Of a stretch of DNA of 64,000 nt, positions 41,559 to 50,960 are shown one piece after another (the first letter of the stretch is position 1; each line of letters begins with the position of its first letter). Source of the DNA: Anthracocystis setariae. Taxonomy: Eukaryota; Basidiomycota; Ustilaginomycetes; Ustilaginales; Ustilaginaceae. The stretch lies in the NCBI GenBank assembly GCA_928724745.1, contig CAKMXJ010000032.1, positions 62,001-126,000 on the forward strand, in the 5' to 3' direction. The notes beneath the pieces were generated by a model that did no database searches, was not told where the DNA came from, and was given only the letters and a program-made list of their open reading frames with translations. The position numbers and the translations under genes are program-made.

Positions 41559-41998
41559 TCAGAACAAGCTTGCAGCGTCGCTGTATGAAATGAGGGGTCT
41601 GAACGGTCGTTCTTGGACTTTGCAGTCGAAGGGAAGCGGACGCATCTGATCGCCTGCAGGCGTAAAGCCGTCCGGATGAACAGCATCCCATGACGCCTGC
41701 ATCATCTCTTGTTCCTTGGCCACTTTCTCACAGGCCATATGTTCGATCTTGCGCATCCCAAATATACCACCACCAACCAGCGTAGTCAAAGCCACCGCAG
41801 CAGCAATCAAAATGTTGCGCTTCTTCTCCGAAGGCAATACCGCCTTGTAGACCTGACCGCCTCCCTGAATCCAGCCAGGTTGGCGCTTGAGTAGATTGTG
41901 ATCTGGTTTTTTTTTTTTCAAACTCGGGGTTCAGCGCAGGGTTCGGTTGCTATGCGTGATATCGGGTGGCTTCCGAGCTTCAACTTACGATGTGCCAT
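41559..41998 (-). CDS. small single-pass membrane protein with a 10-nt first exon
   Basis: The main frame has no ATG at its 5' end, so I looked for a spliced start. Exon 1 is 41998-41989 (ATGGCACATC), followed by a GTAAGT donor. Exon 2 runs 41902-41559 after a CCAG acceptor, with an 86-bp intron. The spliced product is 117 residues and begins MAHHHNLLKRQPGWIQGGGQ. One membrane segment is at about 37-53 (LIAAAVALTTLVGGGIF). The family is not recognised; size and charge pattern suit a mitochondrial inner-membrane or respiratory accessory protein, but that is a guess. It converges on the methyltransferase gene. Confidence 0.65.
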
Positions 41999-42400
41999 CG
42001 ACTTGCCGCTATGCAACTTGCTGATTGGATGTGCTTGTGCCATCATAAAAAGCTCGCTGAGCCAGCAAAGCGTCAAGATACTTGCCAGAGCAATCCGCAT
42101 GCTTGCGACCGGTGATGCAGGTGAAATCTACTCGTAGAAAGTGACGTTCTGATACGCAATGGAGGTGGTGAGATGGTGGTGGCTTCAAATCATCCTTACA
42201 ATTAAGCCCCACCCTACGCCCTAAGAGCTTTCCATCGACCCATCTCGCTCGCACGGACGAAATGAAGTCAGCGAAAGCTCAGCAGCCACATATGAAGCCA
42301 CACACTTTGAACAATGAAAGAAACTAAATTGATCCGGGCCAGGTGACCTGTGTAATCAGGACGGCAGTCCGTGTGATCCTGTGCAACTGCGAGAAGGCGA
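41999..42400. other. intergenic
   Basis: About 400 bp holding the promoter of the small membrane-protein gene and the 3' flank of the PQ-loop gene. Nothing else seen. Confidence 0.4.
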
Positions 42401-43945
42401 TCAAAGCGAGATTGCGGCAAGTGGGCGTCCGTAATCATCGATGCCGGCTTTCTTCTGACGGAAGCGCCACGCCACACAAAGAACCAGGAGAACAAGTTGC
42501 AGCGCGCCAGTGAGAACATACGCCGCAAGCGAAGACCAATCTGTACCCGGCTGAAGCGCCAGCGAGTAGACAAAGATGGCGCTGCCAGGCACCTGCAAGC
42601 ACATCATTGGGATGCTCAAGCTTCCAACAAGCTTGGATCGAGCAGTGTAGACGATCTGTGGGAGATATTGACCTGCGGCAAGCAAGGTGGCCGAACTACC
42701 CAGGAAGGCAGCCCATCGAGAGACGAGCAGGCGCGAAGAGGGGCGGCTCAATACAAGTGCTTGCATGTTGCTCACGGCTTGGGACCAGCTCGAGAGGCTG
42801 GAAACTTCGTCGGGGGCCGGGAAGGATTTGGTGGGAAGAGAGCTGACGAGCAAGAGGGTGATGGCACTGATGAAGACGAAATGAATCAAGACCACCCAAG
42901 CAAGAGCGAGTGCCAGGCTCCACTCTTCGGTGCGACGCTTTCGTGTGCGGAGCGTCTTCTGCGCCATCTTTGCTCGCCTCTGACGTTCGATTCTTCGAAT
43001 ACCGCGGGGAGCGTTGTGAACGATCCCATGTTGGTTCGAGGAGCGTCCGGGTCGATCTGAAGCGTTGGCGGCATCGCTTCCGGGGGCTTTCCACATGGGC
43101 CAGAAGGTTGGAACGAGGCGGGAAAAGGCGCTGCTACTCGCATCGCGAGCAGCAGACGAGGCATTGCGCTGACCATGATGAAGCCATTGGGCCTCTGAGT
43201 CTTGTTGATCGTCCTGGTCCTCAACGTCGCCACCATCCGACGAGGTATCGTCGGCGTTCGCCTGAAGGCTTGGATTGGCATAGTTCTGAGCGATGTGGCT
43301 GTCGACCGAATCGAGATCAGAATTGTCTGAGCCGGCTGATGAAGTGTCAGCTACCAAGAGGCCAGCGCTGCTGGGTTGCAACAGCTTGGAAGGCGCAGCG
43401 TGTCTTGCGGTACCGTCGTCGGCGGTGGTAGTGGTGGAAGCAGCCTGTCGGCTGGCTGCTGCTCTGCGGGCTGCAAGTCGTGCCTGAGCTCGGTTGCGAC
43501 TGTTTGGCTCCTGACGCTGAGGAAGAGCAATGGCACGTTCGTAGCGCAGGTTTGCAGGATAATAGACGAGGAAGAGAACAAAGACGGTGGCAAACATGAA
43601 CCATTGCAATCCGACCTGAAAGATCCCAAGAAGCGACTCTGTGCATTCCAAGGTGGGCGAAGAAGGGCAGCATCGAACGATTCCCCATTGCAATGCAACG
43701 ACGTTGAGGAAACTAGAGGCACTCGATGTGGCGCCAAGGAGCAGGAACCACGGAGAAAACCCTTGCGAAGACTTGTTGAGGATGATGCGAAGGATCTGGG
43801 GCAAGTACGAGACAACTAGACCGATGCAGAGGAACGTAGAGAGGTAGACTGCTACCGGGTCATGGTGAATGTGGCAGCTGCCATCATCGTGAAGACTAGC
43901 CTCGACTGTCGCATTTGTCAACAAAGCCTTGAGAGACGTTTGCAT
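42401..43945 (-). CDS. PQ-loop repeat membrane transporter
   Basis: 514 residues with about seven membrane segments in two groups. The first PQ motif is at 49-50 in SYLPQILRIILNKSSQGFSPWFLLLG, and the second at 429-430 in QYLPQIVYTARSKLVGSLS. Between them lies a disordered loop of about 190 residues rich in Ala, Ser, Gln and Asp, then a basic RIERQRRAKMAQKTLRTRKRR stretch before the second half. PQ-loop proteins include vacuolar cationic amino-acid exporters and cystinosin; the fungal branch with such a long central loop is of uncertain substrate. No intron is needed. A CACGTG hexamer lies 160 bp upstream (44105-44110). Confidence 0.88.
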   Translation of the reverse strand: MQTSLKALLTNATVEASLHDDGSCHIHHDPVAVYLSTFLCIGLVVSYLPQILRIILNKSSQGFSPWFLLLGATSSASSFLNVVALQWGIVRCCPSSPTLECTESLLGIFQVGLQWFMFATVFVLFLVYYPANLRYERAIALPQRQEPNSRNRAQARLAARRAAASRQAASTTTTADDGTARHAAPSKLLQPSSAGLLVADTSSAGSDNSDLDSVDSHIAQNYANPSLQANADDTSSDGGDVEDQDDQQDSEAQWLHHGQRNASSAARDASSSAFSRLVPTFWPMWKAPGSDAANASDRPGRSSNQHGIVHNAPRGIRRIERQRRAKMAQKTLRTRKRRTEEWSLALALAWVVLIHFVFISAITLLLVSSLPTKSFPAPDEVSSLSSWSQAVSNMQALVLSRPSSRLLVSRWAAFLGSSATLLAAGQYLPQIVYTARSKLVGSLSIPMMCLQVPGSAIFVYSLALQPGTDWSSLAAYVLTGALQLVLLVLCVAWRFRQKKAGIDDYGRPLAAISL

Positions 43946-43987
43946 GGTGAAGAGGGGACGCTGTCGGCTAGCGGCAGCCTGTTCCTG

Positions 43988-44005
43988 TTCTCGTTCTCGT
44001 TCTCG
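43988..44005. repeat. TTCTCG x3
   Basis: Three perfect hexamer units about 45 bp upstream of the PQ-loop start. Confidence 0.85.
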
Positions 44006-44338
44006 TTATCAGTGAAGGTCACCGGATTCGATGTGGTCGGCGCCAAAAGGCAACCGCTTGTCCGATAGAAATGCGCGATTTAAAAACGCAGGTAGAGTGA
44101 GTGTCACGTGCTTGTGACTGTACGCCACTTTCCTCGCCTCCCAGGCAGGATGTTGGTATGTTGAGTTATCTATATACACGAAGCTTCCTCTGCACGAGTT
44201 TCCCCACAATTCCATCCTCTCAGTCATACTAACTAGCATACAAGCTTGTGCTCGTCTGACAGTCAATCCCATCACCGTCACCAAGAGCCTGCGCGCGCAC
44301 ATACTGTATTGTACTGTGCCAAAGAAAAAAGTAACGGT

Positions 44339-44346
44339 AAAAAAAA
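44339..44346 (-). terminator. RNA polymerase III terminator for tRNA-Ala
   Basis: A run of eight A on the plus strand is T8 on the transcribed strand, starting six bases past the tRNA 3' end. Confidence 0.85.
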
Positions 44347-44351
44347 TAACT

Positions 44352-44434
44352 TGGAGACTGCATGAGTCGAACACGCGACCTTTCGCAATTTAGACAATGC
44401 TAAGCGAACGCTCTACCAACTGAGCTAAACCCCC
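44352..44434 (-). tRNA. tRNA-Ala (anticodon AGC) with a 10-nt intron
   Basis: The cloverleaf folds fully. The acceptor is GGGGGTT with AGTCTCC and includes the G3-U70 pair that defines alanine tRNAs. The D arm is GCTC/GAGC, the anticodon stem TTCGC/GCGAA around loop TTAGCAT with AGC at 44399-44401, and the T arm GCGTG/CATGC with loop TTCGACT. The discriminator is A at 44352, and CCA is not encoded. A 10-nt intron occupies 44388-44397, in the usual place one base 3' of the anticodon. Confidence 0.95.
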
Positions 44435-45049
44435 GGATAGAAGCCTGTAGCGCATATTGTCAATAGATTTTCAACAATGACGTTCTTCTAAATCCACGGA
44501 AACCAGTCTCGTGACGGTCGGCTGGTTGCTCCAGGTTATGCCGACATCGTGGGAAGAAAAATCGTCGACCGAGAATCGTCCGAAACGGCTAATCCGAATA
44601 AGGCACAGAATCACTCGACCCTTTTTTTTTTCCTTCTTCGCTTCGGATGGCCTCGTGACTGCTATCAGAGAATTTCCTCGTACAAACGTTCTTGCGCGTC
44701 AGGGTCAGCAGATCTTGTCGATGTTTCGATATCACTGTCGCCTCCTCCGACGTCGCTTCGTCCAATAGCATGATCAGGCTTCGGTTCAGACCCCTAATCT
44801 CTCTCCTCTCTTCCTTGGCTTGTCTGCTCTTCCCTAATCATCTTCTCCTTCACATCCTTCCTCCTTCAGCTTTCGTCGTTGCTTCCTCTTCCTTTCCTTT
44901 CCGTGTCGTGGCTCGCTCTTTCTCTCCGCTTCTCTTTCGATCTTTGGCGTTGTTCCTGTTGCTTGCCTTCGCCGTCGCTGCACGTTGTCGGTTTGACAGC
45001 CTGCCATCAACACGTTTGACTCTCCGACAATTTGCTTCATTTGCAAGCG
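44435..45049. other. upstream region and pyrimidine-rich leader of PUT1
   Basis: About 600 bp. From about 44790 to 44960 the plus strand is largely C and T. An ATG at 44770 opens a 112-codon frame that would overlap the PUT1 start if the transcript begins upstream of it. I see no second gene. Confidence 0.45.
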
Positions 45050-47062
45050 ATGGCGCAACACCAACGTGTGGCTCACTTTTTGGCACGATCCCCCGCACTT
45101 CGCACTGATGCTTTGAGGGCCTGGCCGAGCAAGCTTGCGTCGGCTAAGCCGTCGGCACAATCCTATGCCACGAGGCGATGCGCATCCAATCAAGCAACGA
45201 TTGCTAAGAACGCCGGTTCGACATCAACTCCATTCGGCCTCCACGGACTTCGTGCTATCGTCGCAGGTACTGCTTTGGCTGCTCTCACCGTCTCTCTCAC
45301 TGATCCGCTCCACCTTGACGCTCAGAACTCAGCCGACAACAAGTCGCTCGCTTCCGCACACACTCAGGATGTTGAGCGTGAAGATGAATCACACAAGCCG
45401 TACCGTCCTCTCCGCTCACAGCCCGTCTCGGCGCTTCTCACCAACTACGCCGTCTTCACGCTGTGCTCCTTCTCGTCCCTCGCCAAGGTGGGCCCTCAGC
45501 TCATCGAATGGAGCTCCAATACGTCGCTGCCTCTCGTCTGGACCGTAACAGAATACATCATCCGTCGCACTTTCTTCCGTCAGTTCATCAGTGATGACAC
45601 CGCCGAAGGCTCGCTTCCTCTCCTCTCCTCGCTCTCGCGGGACAATCTCGGTGCTATGCTCAACTTCTCGGTAGAAGTCGCGCATGACGGCAAGCCCGCC
45701 AAGGGTTCGCAAGGCGCGGATTCGCCCAAGTCGGCCGTTCATCGTCCCTTCGTTGACGAGCTGCTGCACAGCATCGATGTTTCCGCCAAACTGGCCGCTC
45801 TTCCCGCATCTCATGGTACCGAAGACCAGCAGCAGCTGGCTGAATTGGCCAGCCGTCCTGACCGCTCCGGTAGCACCTTCGTCGCCATCAAGCTGTCCGG
45901 TCTCCTGTACGATTCTTCCGTTCTGGAACGCGCCTCTGCCGCCATCGTACCTCGAGAATGGTTCAGCTCCCCTCCCGAGCCGCTCCCGCCCCTTTCCATC
46001 AATGGCAAAGGTCCCTGTGGTGGTCTCGCTATTCCTGTCGCCGCGCTGCCGCCCCAGGATGTCGAGGCGCTCAAGCAGCTCTGGGAAGCTTTGCGTGAGA
46101 TTGCCGAACGAGCCAAGCAGCACGGATCCGTCCGACTGGCGATCGACGCCGAGTACAGCTGGTACCAACCCGCCATCGATGCCATGTACGAGGCCATTGC
46201 TGCCGAGTACAATCGACCTGCCTCCCTGTCCTCCAAAGCCAAAGAGGGAGCACCGCAAGGTAGCGTTTCTGGCCCGTTGGTCTACAACACCTTCCAAGCC
46301 TATCTTCGTCGCACCCCTTCGCATCTCGCCGCCTCGTTTGAACGCGCCAAGCTCAACGGCTACACCCTTGGTGTCAAGTTGGTGCGAGGCGCCTACGTCG
46401 ACATCGAGAACCGCATCTGGTCCGACAAGATCGTCGATACACCTCCCGTCCCTGGCAAGGGCGCCGATGCACCGGCGTACAAAGGCTGGGGAAGTCCCGT
46501 ATGGCCCAACAAAAACCTCACCGACCGATGTTACGATGGCTGTGCCATTCGTCTCGTCCAAGAGATCCACGAAGACCTCATCCGCAGCGTCAAGAATGGC
46601 GCGGAACCCAGCCTCGCAGTCGTCTTTGCCAGTCACAACACGCAGTCGTCGCTCAAAGTGATCCGAGAAATGGTTCGTCTTGGAATGGCCAAGCCTTCTC
46701 CTGCGCTTCTCCAGGCCACCAAGGACGCCAACCTCGACGCAGACGAGCGTCAGCTTCTGCAGCGTGTCCCACTCGTCGATCTGCACCTCCAACAATCTGT
46801 GCGTGGACGCATCTTCTTTGCGCAACTCTACGGCATGGCTTCCGTTCTGACCGCCCGAATTCAAGCCGCCTTCGACCCCATGTCTGGAGGTGTCGGCCCA
46901 CACATGGTGCTCAAATACATTCCCTACGGACCCCTCGAGCTGACGCTACCTTACTTGATTCGCCGCGCACTCGAGAACGGCGATATCATGACGGGTGGTG
47001 CGGCCGCCGAGAAGGCGCTCGTCTGGGACGAACTCATGCACCGCATCGGCCTACGTCGCTGA
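45050..47062 (+). CDS. PUT1: mitochondrial proline dehydrogenase (PUT1/PRODH)
   Basis: 670 residues. Oxidises proline to pyrroline-5-carboxylate using FAD and passes electrons to the respiratory chain. The first 65 residues are Arg/Ala/Ser-rich and acid-poor, a presequence. The PRODH barrel shows YTLGVKLVRGAYVDIE, VFASHNTQSSLKVIRE, and the FAD/substrate segment RIFFAQLYGMAS, with YLIRRALENGD close to the C-terminus. Residues between about 205 and 300 carry inserts not seen in short PRODHs, as in other fungal Put1 proteins. ATG 45050 is the first in frame. Its 3' flank holds two related hairpins. No intron is needed. Confidence 0.93.
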   Translation: MAQHQRVAHFLARSPALRTDALRAWPSKLASAKPSAQSYATRRCASNQATIAKNAGSTSTPFGLHGLRAIVAGTALAALTVSLTDPLHLDAQNSADNKSLASAHTQDVEREDESHKPYRPLRSQPVSALLTNYAVFTLCSFSSLAKVGPQLIEWSSNTSLPLVWTVTEYIIRRTFFRQFISDDTAEGSLPLLSSLSRDNLGAMLNFSVEVAHDGKPAKGSQGADSPKSAVHRPFVDELLHSIDVSAKLAALPASHGTEDQQQLAELASRPDRSGSTFVAIKLSGLLYDSSVLERASAAIVPREWFSSPPEPLPPLSINGKGPCGGLAIPVAALPPQDVEALKQLWEALREIAERAKQHGSVRLAIDAEYSWYQPAIDAMYEAIAAEYNRPASLSSKAKEGAPQGSVSGPLVYNTFQAYLRRTPSHLAASFERAKLNGYTLGVKLVRGAYVDIENRIWSDKIVDTPPVPGKGADAPAYKGWGSPVWPNKNLTDRCYDGCAIRLVQEIHEDLIRSVKNGAEPSLAVVFASHNTQSSLKVIREMVRLGMAKPSPALLQATKDANLDADERQLLQRVPLVDLHLQQSVRGRIFFAQLYGMASVLTARIQAAFDPMSGGVGPHMVLKYIPYGPLELTLPYLIRRALENGDIMTGGAAAEKALVWDELMHRIGLRR

Positions 47063-48320
47063 ACTCCAGCGTCTTTCGTCAACTCCTCCCATGTTTCTTC
47101 CTGGCCCCCATCTGGCCAGTCGCAAGGATCAAGTCACCCTTGAATCTGTTTGGGATAGAACTTGATTTTAAAACTCGAGATACTCGGCACGGTGCCTTGC
47201 CATTAACACCAGGCACACTCTCTATAGTCCGCCGACACTGCTATGCATACCCCGGCACGACGCCTTGCCCTTAACACCAGGCGTAACGAACAATCTTTCT
47301 CAGCACTCTTCAGCTCGCATGCATCTTTTTCCCGTTCTTCTTTGTATTCACTGGCAGTCTATCACGCATCCATCGCATTTCTTGTAACAATAGGTCGGTC
47401 GAGCCACTTAACACATCGACGCATTTCATCGTAATGGTATCTCTCAAGTTTTCCGTCTCCTCGCGATGCTTTGTGATTCCATCGTCTGTACCACCGTTGT
47501 GGAACATCGGCTCCATGCGAGAGCTCTAATTCCGACCCTTCTTTTTCATCCTTTTTTGGCTTCATAATTTTGGCAAATTTTTCTAAAGTCGAACTTACTG
47601 AAGCAGGCAGCTGAGAGGCTCGGCGTCGGTTCAAAAACGGCGAGCAATTTCTGAAAAGCCGCTTAAAAGCCGTGTCGGTCGTGTCACGGCAAATCATACA
47701 CCGGCCAATTGCATCGCTACCGGACCGACGCCTTCAAACCTGCACATTGCCACCCACTTTGGCACCACTTCAACGTCCATTAATGCGTTCAGATCTAAAT
47801 GTACTGCAGCGGAAGCCGTACCGAGTCCTCCCCACAACAGAATCACCCTCCGAACTTGTGGACCTTGCAGCGTTGCACGAGCCCAGTCGGTCCTTGCACG
47901 GCGTCCAGCGTGTTTCGAAAGGGGGCCTTTGGGGTCCATCCTCGCTCATACGTCTGGTTGACCGGTCATGCCACTACATTGAGCATCCCGTCTACGTACC
48001 GACGCTTGCTCCATGGCACCGAGTAGCTCCCGAAATCACCGGTCAACCATGCATCGCCCCACACAACGCAAAACTTTGACGCTGTGTTTCCCTTGTCGGC
48101 GGTTGCTGCGGCGATCCCAATACGCCATGGCTGTTCTCGAATGCTCTGACAGATGACCGGCTAGTGCAAGCGGAGATGAAGACCGAGCCGTTGCGTTTAG
48201 ATATATGAACCGCCCCGGCACATTCAGCTATAGCCTTGTTCCCCACAATCGTCACCACCTTTGTATTCACTTTGCTCCATACCACACGTCAGCACCAGCT
48301 CCACGACACTTTCTCTCGAT
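47063..48320. other. intergenic between PUT1 and MIOX
   Basis: About 1.3 kb between plus-strand genes. It contains the duplicated hairpin element (47185-47284). The rest has open but unconvincing frames. No RNA gene recognised. Confidence 0.45.
47185..47284. repeat. 32-bp direct repeat, each copy a hairpin with compensatory stem changes
   Basis: Copies at 47185-47216 and 47253-47284 are identical at 27 of 32 positions. Each has a 6-bp stem and 13-nt loop: GTGCCT/AGGCAC (47192-47216) and ACGCCT/AGGCGT (47260-47284). Four of the five differences form two compensated pairs (G-C to A-T and T-A to C-G); the fifth lies in the loop. They start about 120 bp after the PUT1 stop, probably in its 3' UTR. 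Confidence 0.8.
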
Positions 48321-49316
48321 ATGGCACCTATCGCAATTGAGCCTGTTCTGGCTCCCACCCCGACGGCCAAGACCGCCGACGCTATCGTCCAGAAGGCTAC
48401 CGCTATGGACGCCATCTCGGACATGGTTGACGAGGTCAACGTGTATCGCGGCACACACCCAGAGGCCCCGCAGCCTGTGGCAGCAGAGGACGAGGCATGG
48501 AGGACTGAAGGCTCGCGCTTTGACTCTGAGAAGGACAAGGCTGACTTCCGTCGCTACGAAGACGCCATGGACCACGTCAAAGCTTTCTACAAGACTCAGC
48601 ACGAGAAGCAGACCGTCGCCTTCAACATCCAGGCACGCGAGCGTTTTCTCAAGAACCACCACGCCAATATGACCGTGTGGGAGGCTATCGAGAAGCTCGA
48701 CACCCTTGTTGACGAGTCCGACCCCGACACCTCTCTTTCTCAAATTCAGCACCTTCTCCAGACCGCCGAGGCCATGCGTCGAGATGGGAAGCCCGACTGG
48801 ATGCAGCTCACTGGCCTTATTCACGATCTCGGCAAGCTTCTCTGCTTTTTCGGTGCCGATGGCCAGTGGGATGTTGTGGGTGACACGTTTGTTGTCGGCT
48901 GCGCTCCCGAGGGCACCGTTTACCCACACACATTTGAGAACAACCCCGACTTCCACGACGAGCGATACAACACCAAGTACGGAATCTACGAGCCCAATTG
49001 TGGTCTCAAGAACGTCATGCTTAGCTTTGGGCACGACGAGTACCTCTACGAGATCGCCAAGCGCGAGTCCACGCTTCCCCAAGCCGCACTTGACATGATC
49101 CGATACCACAGCTTCTACCCATGGCACCGCGAAGGCGCTTATCGCCACCTTTGCTGTCCAGAGGATGAAGACGCACTTGCCAACGTGCTCGCTTTCAACC
49201 CATACGATCTCTACTCCAAGTCCGACTCGCCCCCTGACCCGGTCGCTCTGCGTCCCTACTACGAGGGCTTGATCGAAAAGTACTTTGGAGGTAAGGACCG
49301 CAAGATCCAGTGGTAG
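48321..49316 (+). CDS. MIOX: myo-inositol oxygenase (MIOX)
   Basis: 331 residues. Cleaves myo-inositol with O2 to D-glucuronate at a di-iron centre in the cytosol. The six metal ligands can be read with the spacing of mouse MIOX: H144, H168 and D169 in LIHDLGK, H238 in FGHDEY, H263 in RYHSFYPWH, and D296 in FNPYDLY. The C-terminus ends KYFGGKDRKIQW, close to the animal form. The N-terminal 35 residues are an Ala/Pro-rich extension. ATG 48321 is the first in frame with the leader. No intron is needed. It converges on the SigF-like gene. Confidence 0.95.
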   Translation: MAPIAIEPVLAPTPTAKTADAIVQKATAMDAISDMVDEVNVYRGTHPEAPQPVAAEDEAWRTEGSRFDSEKDKADFRRYEDAMDHVKAFYKTQHEKQTVAFNIQARERFLKNHHANMTVWEAIEKLDTLVDESDPDTSLSQIQHLLQTAEAMRRDGKPDWMQLTGLIHDLGKLLCFFGADGQWDVVGDTFVVGCAPEGTVYPHTFENNPDFHDERYNTKYGIYEPNCGLKNVMLSFGHDEYLYEIAKRESTLPQAALDMIRYHSFYPWHREGAYRHLCCPEDEDALANVLAFNPYDLYSKSDSPPDPVALRPYYEGLIEKYFGGKDRKIQW

Positions 49317-49531
49317 TTTGCGTCGCTCTCCTCAATTCTTCTTGGCTCCGGATAGAGATATACCCCACAGTATCGGCGGCGCATCCGCTTTGTGACCTAG
49401 TCTGCATATTCTTATCGCAAAAAAGTGTTCATCGCAACACACTTGTCTGACCAGCCAGTGGTGATTTGTATTGGTACGAAGAGATTGAGACTGTTGAATT
49501 GCAGAGGCAGGGAGAGAGCGAGCTTCGGAGT

Positions 49532-50417
49532 CTACTTGGACTTGAGGTGAGAGCCGAGAGGATCTTTGCCTGGCTTCCAGTAGCCGAAGATGAGCTGGAA
49601 GAAGCCGACGAGGAGGATGCAGTTGAGGGCGGCGATCTTCTTGACGAGCATCGTGGCGGTTTCGCCTCCAGGGATGAAGCCGAATGGAAGCCTATCTCCA
49701 GCAAAAAAAGGGAAAGATGCTGTCAGCGTGGTGATATGGCGAAAGGGGAGAAACGAGAGCTGGGGGTTTGGGGGTGATGTACTTACACCTGAGGTGCGTA
49801 GAGGTCCTGCTGACTCTTGACGTAGAACTTGCCATCTGCGCCGCGCTGAAGCTGGAGAGCAACGACGATCCTAGCATCCTTGGTGACAAAGTCAGACAGG
49901 ACGGGGACGTTGAGTCGAAGCGTCTGAATCGCCTCGACGAACCTGGATGTATGATGCCGTAGTGAGCGTGATCGGAGTAGGGTCAAATGTCAGCATGTTG
50001 TTCTTTTGGGATCTTCGAGTTGGGTGAGGAAAGGTAGACTCACAGCTTGTTGGTCTGCTGGTCGAAGGCTGAGCCGATGCAGATGCAAAAATGTCGCCGT
50101 GAGATCAGATCAGTGAAAAAGTCATCGTAATGAGAAAGGCCCGGTCAGCCATCGCTTCAAATGTATAGAAGGCTTGAACGAGACTCACCAGTGTGGTATA
50201 CCTCGATATCGGAGGCGGAAAACACTCGAAGCCATTGGTAGATGGGCAAGATGCCGTTGTCTCTCGAGTTAGGGCCTGAACCAACGGTCACGAGAACGTG
50301 ATCAAAGGAGGCATCGGGCGCGAAATACCTTTGCATGCAGTACTTCTGCTCGGACGCATTCTTGGCAGCAACGAGGCCTTTGACGACACCGCGGATCTCG
50401 CTGACAGGGTCTTCCAT
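49532..50417 (-). CDS. NTF2/SnoaL-fold protein with C-terminal membrane segment (SigF-like)
   Basis: Four exons on the minus strand: 50417-50189, 50068-50044 (25 nt), 49942-49787 and 49691-49532. Introns of 120, 101 and 95 bp all have GTGAGT or GTAAGT donors. The spliced frame gives 189 residues, and each junction reads through sensibly (VYHT-AFDQQTNKL-FVEAIQTLRLNV, then LYAPQ-VLPFGFIPGGE). The first 140 residues have the length and layout of an NTF2-like cone. A single membrane segment follows at about 155-174 (IAALNCILLVGFFQLIFGYW), and the C-terminus is short and basic. Fungal SigF-like NTF2 proteins have this arrangement. The role is unknown. Confidence 0.8.
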
Positions 50418-50829
50418 CTTGGGCGATTAGGATTTTGGATGTGATGGAGGAGGTGAAAGGCAAGGAGGCAAGCCGTAATCTCAGTAAGATGCGGAAGTTT
50501 CCGACGCACGTTTCGAGTGGAGGCATGAGTGGGAAATGGCCGTGAAAATTGGGCGCCGAAAACGTGTTGCTTGGGTGGAATTGGGGGTCCTGTCCAGTAC
50601 TGAGGGCCGCTCTCCAATCCTCAGTTTGGCCCCAGAGTCCAGCAGAACCACACATCGGCATCGGAAGAAAGTGAAACCATCCTGTGGCATGGTATCTTGC
50701 AATTTGCCCCAGAATCAAGTTGACCCCATCGGGAGCTAACATTCTCTTCGTTGCGCGTCATCCGACAATCTTACACGGCAATGCGACTCATGGTTAAAGA
50801 ACATATACATATCATCCCCATTGGCTGGT
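50418..50829. other. intergenic upstream of the SigF-like gene and the 5S gene
   Basis: About 410 bp between the minus-strand start at 50417 and the 5S gene. No other feature seen. Confidence 0.45.
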
Positions 50830-50947
50830 ATCTGCGGCCATAGAACCTTGAAAGCACCGCATCCCGTCCGATCTGCGAAGTTAAGCAAGGTATCGCCTAG
50901 TCAGTACTGCGGTGGGGGACCACGCGGGAATCCTAGGTGCTGCAGTT
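50830..50947 (+). rRNA. 5S ribosomal RNA
   Basis: 118 nt starting ATCTGCGGCCATAGAACC and ending near CTAGGTGCTGCAG. The 5' and 3' ends pair as helix I (CTGCGGC with GCTGCAG). The internal promoter boxes GAAGTTAAGC and GGGGGACCACGCGGGAATCC are intact. It stands alone between two divergent protein genes, as in fungi with dispersed 5S genes, and is followed by a T-run. Confidence 0.97.
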
Positions 50948-50953
50948 CTTTTC

Positions 50954-50960
50954 TTTTTTT
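50954..50960 (+). terminator. RNA polymerase III terminator for 5S rRNA
   Basis: T7 run seven bases after the 5S 3' end, preceded by two shorter T-runs. Confidence 0.8.

Larger units (their letters stand above)
43946..44351. other. intergenic between the PQ-loop gene and tRNA-Ala
   Basis: About 400 bp. It has three TTCTCG units (43988-44005) in the presumed leader and a CACGTG at 44105-44110. The tRNA terminator is at its right end. Confidence 0.45.

Noticed and set aside
41903..41921. Start of the small membrane protein at the A-rich in-frame position 41921
   Set aside because: The codon there is TTG, followed by an AAA run that belongs to the intron's A/T tract; the spliced ATG at 41998 is better.
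45416..46903. 495-codon open frame on the minus strand
   Set aside because: It is antisense to PUT1, again from codon bias; no recognisable protein features.
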